Source: Amanita rubescens
Taxonomy: Eukaryota; Basidiomycota; Agaricomycetes; Agaricales; Amanitaceae
DNA: 37,127 nt
Assembly (NCBI GenBank): GCA_015039365.1
Contig: WION01000524.1
Location: 1-37,127 of the forward strand
Reading direction: 5' to 3'
The translations under genes were made by a program, and so were the position numbers. The notes under the pieces were generated by a model, which was given only the letters and a program-made list of their open reading frames with translations, had not been told where the DNA came from and did not search any database. Positions 10,448 to 18,881 of this stretch are shown here, piece by piece (position 1 is the stretch's first letter; every line of letters begins with the position of its first letter).

Positions 10448-13400
10448 ATGGCAGCTACAACTAGTGCACCTTCTTTGAGTAGGCCAATTTATATGTCTCA
10501 GCATTGTTAATCCCTGATTGACACATATCAGATGCAGATGATCATGAGGCACATGTTCAAGTACTCAGGGAACGCTATCTATGCCCACACTTTCGCATCC
10601 TTGTCATTGGAAGGGCTAATGCAGGCAAGACAACCATCCTTGAGAAGGTTTGTGGTGTAGCAAAGGGGACAGAGACCATCATATATGACAAGGATGGTAA
10701 GTCAATTGGAATTTTGTGCTTCCTTTGGCTGTCAAGTTTCTTGCAGGCAATCAGCTTGAACAGTCTGTGATTCATTTGATGCCATCCATTGAGGTGAGCC
10801 AGATAATGATGTATGGATGTACCCATTCACATCCAAGGATAACAGAGAGGCCTGCATAATATTGAGCATCAAATTACATACCCTGGAAGCAACTTTATCT
10901 TCCATGACTCTATGGGTTTTGAATCTGGTTCAACTGAGGAACTGGAGCTTGCTTGGAAGTTCATTGAACAAAAGTCTGCAGAAACTGAGCTGAAGAAACA
11001 GCTGCATACAATTTGGTATCTTGCTTTTCCCTTTACAGTATTGTCTTACCTGGCTTCCTGTAGGTATTGTATACCCATGGACAGCCCTCGTCCCATTCTA
11101 CCTGCAGAACTTGAGTTCTTTAATAAAGGGACAGGCAGAGGTAAGTCACCATAAAATCTACTAAGTAACAATCTACAGTATACTAACTCATACATAAATA
11201 TATCCTTTCCAGTTCCTTTGGTAGTTATATTCACTAAATTTGATGGTCAAATAGCAAGTGAATTTGTCAACTTGACTGATTCAAAGGATGAAGATAAGTG
11301 GGAGAGTGCCAGGGAAATTGCTGAAATCACTTTCCAGAAAGTTTATCTTCCTAAAGTTATGGATGCCAAGTATCCTCCCAAGGCATATGTGCAATTGGAA
11401 GGTGAGAATGATGAGGATTTCTTCCTGAAAAATGGGAGTAATGTCATCTCATAGACATGGATTTACCTGAGAAGAATTGTGCTGAATTGACTCAGCAAAC
11501 TGCTGATGCAATAGATGATGAAAGCATACATCAGCTGTTTGTTTCAACACAGATGAATAATCTTGACCTTTGTGTTAAATCTGCACTTCAGTGAGAATCA
11601 TATTCAAAATGACATTTACTAACATTGACATTGTTCAGACATATTCTCAAACATGAAGATTTAAAATGGGATGAAGTCATTCTCATAGTTTTTTCAAAAT
11701 TTCCACATTTCTGGGTATGCATTTTTGTCAAACTGCACATCAGCACAGGAAATTTTAAATGGCAATAGGTGGACAGGGATGTAGGTGGCCTTCATATGGA
11801 ATTATGAATGCTTACAAAAGTTCATCAGGAGGCAAGTAACACTCCAATGCCTTCACATGAAAACAAGATTAGTGATTCTTCAGATGACCAATAAACAACT
11901 GAGTGAAACACAGGTTAGTCATACATCACATGTGTGGTAGCAAGATCTGATGATATTGATATCAGTGGGTAAGTGAAATTGAACTAGCATAGATCTGATG
12001 TATTGTCTCATGACAACAGTTTGTGAGTAATGCTTCCTTTTGTCATAGGCTGCAGCCTTATCCCATAATCTGCAGGAAGTGAGTGACATGACTTAATTTT
12101 GATTTTGGTAAATGATATCATGGTGCATCATATGACCAATAGCAAGTGAGTTGATCCATCATTGTAAGCAGACTTATCAATCCAGTCTCTTGTGGACAGG
12201 GAGTAAGTAATACAACACTGTTTCACACCACATCTGACCTGCTTAAAGAAAGTAAGCAACATTGATATTTGTACAGTTTATCAGACATAACACAAAGAAC
12301 AACAGGAGGTTGGTGACATACTATTATGTATGTATCTGAAAGAGAGTCTCATTGGATTAACAGGAAGTAAGTGACAGCTTCTCTCTGCCTGTTTATCAAC
12401 CTTACATTTTGTCCAAAACAACAGACAGTAAATATTTCTCATTCAAACTCAAAGAATCTTTACAAGCTACTGCAAAACAAACAGGATGTATGTGATCCTT
12501 TTGTGACATGTGAATTCATCATATGAAACAATATGGTAAAAGAAAGTCAGTGGTATTGTTTTCTTTTTTCCCAACTCATTATACTAATTCCATTCTTAAA
12601 GGAAGTGAGTGATGCTGGCCATGGTGCTACAGGATAATTTGGACAAATTGTTTTGTTCTACAGATTGTGAGTAATATTGCAAGTTTTGTAAAAAGCAGCA
12701 CAATCATATCTTTGTATATGACTATAGCAGGTTAGCAGCATGTCATGCTGGTTTCAAGTTAGTGGTCCAAAAGATGACCTAATCCCTGTGGGAAACAGTA
12801 TGTGAGTAACATTGCAAATATCTCTGATAAGCAGTTTTATGTACTTTTCCCTATGACTGATAGGATGTAAGCAACATTGATTTGTGTGGAAGACAGTTTC
12901 ATCACATCTCTTCCTTTTACCAACAGGGAGTGAGTGATATTGTACATTTTGTGAATGGCAGTCTCAACACATCTTTTCCTATGACCAACAGCGAGTGAGC
13001 AATGATATTGCACATTTTGTGGGAGGCTGCCTCCTCACATCTTTTTCTATGACCAGTATGTGAGTGACATTGGACATTTTGTGAAAGGCAGTCTTATCAC
13101 ATCATTTCATATGACCAACAGATTGTCAGTGACACCAGACATTTTCTGAAAGGCAGTCTTATCCTGTGACCAACAGCAAGTGAGTGATATCACATTGTGA
13201 AAGATGGTCTCATCATTCTTTGTAACAACCAACAGTTTGTGAGTGATACTGCATGTTTTGTGAAAGGCAGCCTTCTCATCAAATCTTTTCCTGTGACCAA
13301 CAGGATGTGAGTGACATTGTACATGATGTGAAATGCAGTCTCATCATCCTTTTCCTATGACCAACAGTTTGTGAGTGAGATTGAACATTTTATGAAGGGT

Positions 13401-16400
13401 CATGTCACATGAGCAACAGGATGTGAGTGAGACAGACTTTGTGAAAGGCAGTCTGCTCACATCTTCTCCTATGACAATAGGATGTGAGTCAGATTCCACA
13501 TTTTGTGAAAGGCAGTCTTGTCACATCTTTTCTTATGGCCAACAGGATGTGAGTGAGATTGCACATTCTGTTAAAGGCAGTCTTATCACATCTTTTCCTA
13601 TGACCAATAGCCAGCAAGTGACATTGCACATTTTGTGAAAGGCATCCTCATCATGTCTTTTCCTATAACCAACAGCAAGTGAGTGACACTGCACATTTTG
13701 TGAATGGTGGTCTTTTCACCTTTTTTCCTATGGCCAACAGCTTGTGAGTGACATTGTGCATCTTGTGAAAGGCAGTCTCATCACATTGTTTCCTATGAAC
13801 AGCAAGTGAGTGATATTGCACATCTTGTGAAAGGCAGTCTCATCACATCTTTTTATGACCAATAGTATGTCAGTGACATTGCACAATTTGTGAATGATAG
13901 TCTTATTGCATGTTCTCACATGACCATCAGCCTGTGAGCGACATTGCACATTATGGAAAAGGCAGTCTCACTTTTCCTATGACCAACAGCAAGTGAGTGA
14001 CATTGCAAATGTTGTGAAAGCCAGTCTCATCAATCTGACCAACAGCCAGTGAGCAACATTGTACAATTTGTGAAAGACAGTCTCATCACATCTTTTCCTA
14101 TGACCAACAGCAAGTGAGTTACATTAAACATTTTGTGAAAGCAGTCACACCACATCTTTTCCTATGACCATCAGCGAGTCAGTGACATTACACATTATGT
14201 GAAATGCAGTCTGATTACATCTTTTCCTGCAACTACCAGTTTGTGAGTGACATTACACATTTTGTGAATGAGTCTTATCACATTTTTTCCTATAACCAAT
14301 AGGATGTGAGTGCCATTGCATGTTTTGTGAAAGGCAGTCTCATCACATCTGAGTCTTTTCCCATGTTCAACAGGGAGTGAGTAACAATTTATGAAAGGCA
14401 GTCTTATCACATCTGTTCCTATGACCAACAGCTTGTGAGTGAAATTGCACATTTTGTCAAAGGGAGTCTCATCACATCTTTTCCTATGATGAACAGCATG
14501 TGAGTGACATTGCACATTTTGTGAAAGGCAGTCTCTTCACATCCTTTCATATGACCAACAGCTTGTGAGTGACATTGCACATTTTGTCAAAGGTGGTCTC
14601 ATCGCATTCTTTCCTGGATTCAACAGTATGTCAGTGACATTGCACATTTTGTGAAAGGCAGTCTAATCACATCTTTTCCTATGACCAACAGCGAGTGAGT
14701 GACACCACACATGATGTGAAAGGCAGTCTCATTGCATCTTTTCCTCTGACCAACAGGGAGTGGGTGACATTGCACATTTTGTGAATTGCAGTCTCACTGT
14801 CTTATTGCATTTTTTTTGGTAACCAACAGTCAGTGAGTGACATTGCACACTTTATGAAAAAGGGTCTTGTCAGATCTTTTTCTATGACCAACAGGGAGTG
14901 AGTGACACTGCACATTTTGTGCAAGGCAGTCCCATCACATTTTTTCCTATATCCAACAGCCAGTGAGTGACATCATTGCATGTTTTGTGATAGGCAGTCT
15001 CATCACATCCTTTCCTATGACCAACAGGATGTGAGTGACATTGCATGTTTTGTGAAAGGCAGTCTCATCACATCTTCCCCTGTGACCAACAGATTGTAAG
15101 TGACATTGCACATGTTGTGAATGGCAGTCTCCTTGGATCTCTTCCTATGACCTCCAGCAAGTGAGTAACACTGCACATCTTGTGAAAGGAAGTCCCATCA
15201 TATCTCTTCCTACTATGACCAACAGGAAGTGAGTGACATTGCATGTTTTGTGAATGGCAGTCTCACAATATGTATCTTTTTCTATACCAACAGCGAGTGA
15301 GTGACATTGCATATCTTGTGAAAGGCAGTCTCATCACATCTTTTCCTACAACCAACAGTTTGTGAGTCCCATTGCCTGATTTGTGAAAGGTAGTCTCATC
15401 ACATCTTTTCCTACAACTGACAGTCAGTGAGTGGAATTGCACATTTGGTGAAAGGCAGACTCATCACAATTTTTCTATGACAGCAAGTGAGTGACATTGC
15501 ACATTTTGTGAAAGGCAGTCTCTTCACACCCTTTCCTATGGCCAACAGTTTGTGAGTGACATTACACTTTCTTTTGAAAGGCAGTCTCTCCACATCTTTT
15601 CCTATGATCAACAGCTTGTGAGTGACATTGCACATTTTGTAGAGTCTCATCATATCTTTTCCTGTGACCAATAGCAAGTGAATAGCATTGCATATTTTGT
15701 GAAAGGACATCTCATCAGAACTTTTCCTATGAACCAATAGCCTGTGGGTGACATTGCATATTTTGTTAAAGATCTCTCATCAGATCTTTTGATATGACCA
15801 ACAGCTTGTGAGTGACATTGCACATGCTGTGAAAGGCAGTCTCATCACATATTTTTCCTTGGGCCAACAGCTTGTGAGTGACATCACAAGATTTGTGACC
15901 TGAATTCTTAGCATCCCTCAATTTACCAATGTTTGATATATAACTATATATATCAGAAAGTGAGCATGTTGCCATATCTTCCATGTCTTCCTCTTAGATT
16001 GTTATCAATATAGATTGTAAGATTTCATTTCAACTGATCTACTACCACCTCATGTGATCATTCCTCTCACTTATATAAATATCAGGTGAGTGATGCTGGT
16101 TCATGAGGCATTGGTTTTTATATTAGTTTGCATGGTAGTGTGTAGGTCTGATGACATATTGGATTTTATGTTCTAATATCACAAGTAGCAAGAGCTTTTC
16201 TCCCTCTTTGGAGACAAGCAAGGCAAGGCATTTTCAGTCACCTATGAAGGCAGCCAAAGGGAATTTGCAGTCAAGGTATTTTTTCCCTTCTTTTTTGGTT
16301 ACTAAGTACACAACTGATGCCATCCCAACAAGCTAACTGATTGCCAGGTCTTAGTTTGTAAATTATTCCTTTTCATTTACTGTATTTATGCTTAAACTTT

Positions 16401-16654
16401 CAAGCAATTGTTATCATTGCCAAGCTATCCTTTTGGATTGATAAAGCATTTCTGCCATCAGTTACAGAAGCCTTGGACCAATATAAGCAAAAAGGCTATG
16501 TTCAAAAGCTGAAGACTAAGATAACTGCCCAATTTATGGACCCTGGCCATCTAGATTTGGTCCCATTACTCTACAAGCAGGTGACTCACATTGATGGTAC
16601 ATAGCCACTTTGTCTTAGGCATGTGCTACTTATGAACAATTTATGACAGGGTGA
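10448..16654 (+). CDS. P-loop GTPase with 66 single-codon exons in its linker
   Basis: Exons read by eye: 10448-10478, 10532-10696, 10747-10793, 10846-11015, 11064-11140, 11213-11401, 11455-11590, 11639-11714, 11769-11780, then GAG (11829), a 30-nt exon 11884-11913, TGG (11966), 64 three-nt exons (12020-16016), 16189-16275, 16348-16357, 16405-16580, 16619-16654. Every join keeps frame; 479 aa predicted. The first eight exons give exactly 297 codons with G1 GRANAGKT (37-44), G3 HDSMG (D102), G4 TKFD (171-174) and a conserved FVSTQ, typical of the fungal AIG1/TOC-like GTPase family. Residues 298-377 are the linker from the tiny exons. Residues 378-479 form a C-terminal domain starting QELFSLFGDKQGKAF, probably helical. 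The last intron (38 nt) is short; if it is not spliced, the protein ends at TAG 16602-16604. If the splice at 11832 fails, it ends at 11894. About 80 exons in all. Function unknown; a signalling or self/non-self role is inference. Confidence 0.8.
11829..11894 (+). other. Alternative short C-terminus (no entry into array)
   Basis: If the GC-type donor at 11832 (gcaagt) is not used, the frame from GAG 11829 runs on for 21 codons (hydrophilic, ending SDSSDDQ) to a TAA at 11892-11894. This gives a GTPase of about 322 aa without linker or C-terminal domain. The 30-nt exon at 11884-11913, used in the long form, overlaps this stop in the same frame: its second and third codons cover it only in another register of splicing, since the long form removes 11832-11883. 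Confidence 0.5.
11829..16016 (+). repeat. Tandem intron array with one-codon exons
   Basis: Each unit is an intron (typically gtgagtgacattgcacattt ... ttttcctatgaccaacag, modal 62 nt) followed by exactly three bases. Exon triplets with start positions: GAG 11829, TGG 11966, TTT 12020, GAA 12076, CAA 12143, GGA 12200, AAA 12249, GAG 12306, GAA 12364, ACA 12425, GAT 12485, AAA 12543, GAA 12602, ATT 12664, CAG 12728, TAT 12799, GAT 12864, GGA 12927, CGA 12992, TAT 13057, ATT 13122, CAA 13177, TTT 13236, GAT 13304, TTT 13368, GAT 13420, GAT 13481, GAT 13546, CCA 13611, CAA 13676, CTT 13741, CAA 13803, TAT 13866, CCT 13931, CAA 13990, CCA 14046, CAA 14111, CGA 14175, TTT 14240, GAT 14303, GGA 14374, CTT 14432, CAT 14497, CTT 14562, TAT 14627, CGA 14692, GGA 14757, TCA 14830, GGA 14895, CCA 14960, GAT 15028, ATT 15093, CAA 15158, GAA 15226, CGA 15294, TTT 15359, TCA 15424, CAA 15484, TTT 15549, CTT 15615, CAA 15675, CCT 15741, CTT 15805, CTT 15871, AAA 15957, ATT 16014. 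Introns before about 12860 and after 15874 are diverged; those between are near-copies. Donors vary within consensus (GTGAGT, GTAAGT, GTCAGT, GTGAGC, GCAAGT). Confidence 0.85.
16076..16094 (+). promoter_or_regulatory. Zero-length exon / recursive splice motif
   Basis: Acceptor atatcag (ending 16085) is followed immediately by donor gtgagt (16086-16091). It lies inside the 172-nt intron between the last single-codon exon (ATT 16014-16016) and exon 16189. A joined AG|GT of this kind would let the intron be removed in two steps (69 nt, then 103 nt) without adding sequence. Confidence 0.45.
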
Positions 16655-16793
16655 AACACCCAGCATGGTATTTGGGTGATTTACTATTAGCTGCATTACC
16701 TTCTCATTGAGTTCATATTTGTTTGTACATAGATCACCTACCATATGCCTTCCTTTGGTTATTCATGCATCTGTCTCAAATTTCCTTGTAATG

Positions 16794-16828
<35 letters not shown>

Positions 16829-17212
16829 ATAGTTTTTATCTTTTTGTCTGCAACAAGTTATATGGCCTGAACATTTAAGTTCCAGGGAATGGCAGGGGTA
16901 TACCCTCGACGATCCCTAAGTCCGCTAGGACTGACATTAACTACCCTTATTTTTGTGGAACAACATAATTTCGAAGGCAATAGATAGTCCTTGGCAAAAG
17001 TTAAAAGCAATTTGGGGGAAGAGCAAGAATTGAGTCTGTCTGTATAACTACATTGTATTGATTTTGCTTTACATATTTCCTAAAGACTCTACTACATTTT
17101 CGTTGCTGTCACAGCTCAAGATATACTTGGTACAAATATTATATTCTATGACAGGCCGGCAGCCTGTACACAAATTTACCTGGGGTGATGCTGAGAACAA
17201 TGCAGAAATATT
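16655..17212. other. Convergent 3' region of GTPase and SDR genes
   Basis: No coding sequence is recognised. It holds the 3' ends of two convergent genes and an AT dinucleotide run at 16797-16824. The CpG-poor island ends at about 16905. Confidence 0.5.
16797..16824. repeat. (AT)14 microsatellite
   Basis: An uninterrupted AT dinucleotide run of about 14 units lies just downstream of the GTPase stop codon. Confidence 0.95.
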
Positions 17213-18648
17213 TCAGTTGAACACTGACCAGCCTCTGCGATCAAAGTCTACCAACATATCCTTTGATATTTCCTCCATCGTCTTGTACTTCAATCCAAAT
17301 ATCCTCTTCTCCTTACTTGTATCATAGTCGAGCATGTATGGCGCCATTCTCCCAGCACCTGGATTACCCACTGCAAGAGTCTTACCAGGAACGGCGGGAG
17401 GAGAAAGCGAGTTCGCTACGTCGACTTGTAAAAAGAGCGTTTCAGGCGTTCCGTCAAATGATCATAAGTTGATTTACTTACTCCAATCCTGCCAGTGGAA
17501 CGGGCCTACAGGTAAATATACTTGAGGATGAGTGTGCTCAAAACAATTTTTGGGACGTACCAGCACTGACGATAATGCGCTCTCCAGCAGCTTCGGCAAC
17601 AGATAGAGATCTGACTAATGCGTCTGTGAGGTCTCTGACGTCGATATAGCAACTGCCCGTGGTGGCTAATTGTTGGTTTGACTGTCCTGAACTGTTAGGA
17701 ACCACAATAGCGTTGTACCAGGCCTTTGCTGAGGTGTTGAGTTCCGCAGGAGATGAACATGGGTGCAGGATAGGCTATTGAATACAGGTATCAGCATCTG
17801 CCTTAGCTACGAACAGTAGTTTACTTGCCCCAAAGACCTGAGCGAACGTTGTAAATTGCTAGTGACTGAGACGAGAAATGCTTAAAACATACAAAGGGAG
17901 GGTTGATGACGACGAGATCCCACTTTACGTTCTTTTCATTCTTGCGGTAGATGGTCCAAGCGGCTAAATGCTATTAGGTGGATATACCGTCGAAGATGTA
18001 TTCTTACCTTTCTCAGCGAGCGTCTTGGAGGCTTGATATTTTTTCGGCGGCGGAGCGTTCCGCCCCAGCCTTTCGCATGCCTCGATTGATGGGTCATTCC
18101 AATCATTTTCGTTGAGAACGAGTGGGTCAGTAACAGAGTCCCGCATGACAGCAACGCATGAGGAGAGAACAGTGATGCGCTTGACAGAATCATACGCGTT
18201 CTTCATGGCGCTTTTGAGTATCCCAACGGTTCCATTCACGGCAGGCTCGATCAGTTCTTGATTATATGCGTAAGTTATGGAAAGGGAATCATGAAATTTG
18301 CGCACCCTTTGGATCGTCAACGTTGAAGTGGAACGGAGAAGCTGTATGTTGGATAGCATCTACACCCTTTACAGCTTCATCAAACGCTCCTTCCTATGAT
18401 AACACGTCAGGATATCGTGCCGTAAATCATCCGCCAAAACTCACCTTTGTAATATCCTCAACGACGACAAGCTCAAACTTGTCACCGTACGACTTGAACA
18501 TATCTACGAGAAATGCGCTCTTTTCCTTTGATCGAACGGTACCGCGAACAGAATATCCTTGTTCAAGGAGGTTGCGGACCAGCCAAACGGCGATGAAGCC
18601 GTTCGCGCCTGATACGAGTATTTTTGATCCTGGAGCTACGACGGGCAT
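17213..18648 (-). CDS. NAD(P)-dependent extended SDR, dihydroflavonol/methylglyoxal reductase-like
   Basis: Predicted carbonyl/aldehyde reductase of the extended SDR family (Gre2/dihydroflavonol-4-reductase group), probably cytosolic and using NAD(P)H. Eight exons, all in frame: 18445-18648, 18306-18393, 18008-18256, 17893-17963, 17829-17837, 17561-17774, 17482-17505, 17213-17415; 1062 nt, 353 aa. The Rossmann motif GANGFIA is close to the N-terminus, a serine of LSSCVA precedes the catalytic YQASK, and VFG, SPAELNTSAKAWYNA, and NPGAGRMA follow in the family order. The ATG at 18648 is the first in frame. The fifth exon is only 9 nt (VFG), and its donor is GC type (gcaagt, from 17828). The gene is divergent from the methyltransferase at 18882. 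A truncated copy lies at 8885-9310. The exact substrate cannot be told from sequence. Confidence 0.9.
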
Positions 18649-18881
18649 GATGGGTGTTGATAGCAAAGTGCGATTCTGAGTGAGACGGGAGGAGACGGGG
18701 TCGGAAAGTTACCTTGGGCCTTGGCCCTTGGCGAGCCGCTGGGGCCACATCGTCTACACCGTTGGGAAATAACACATGTAAATAATTAGCCAATTATCCG
18801 TCCGATCGATCACGTTATGAAAAAGAAAATCGTTAAACGGACAGGTAAGCATCCTCCCGGTTAAAACTCCATACTAAAGGC
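18649..18881. promoter_or_regulatory. Shared divergent promoter region
   Basis: Only 233 bases separate the start codons of the SDR (minus) and the methyltransferase (plus), so both promoters lie here. No clear TATA box is seen. Part of this region is duplicated with the truncated SDR copy at 9311-9400. Confidence 0.6.

Noticed and set aside
12728..12736. A second zero-length exon at tatagcag followed by gttagc
   Set aside because: Reading it as tatag, exon CAG, gttagc keeps the three-base rule, so a normal single-codon exon is the simpler view.
13728..15984. Minus-strand open frames of about 70-108 codons in the array
   Set aside because: They are repetitive read-outs of the intron repeat (recurring CNVTHKLLVIGK text) in the reverse direction and have no independent support.
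11829..16016. The array as a simple 65-bp minisatellite
   Set aside because: Period and sequence do repeat, but each unit starts with a donor and ends with an acceptor, variation is concentrated in the three bases between them, and flanking exons share the phase. The diverged 5' units also keep the same spacing.
12020..16016. A CRISPR-like array (repeat plus spacer)
   Set aside because: The variable part is three bases, far too short for a spacer, and the organism is a fungus.
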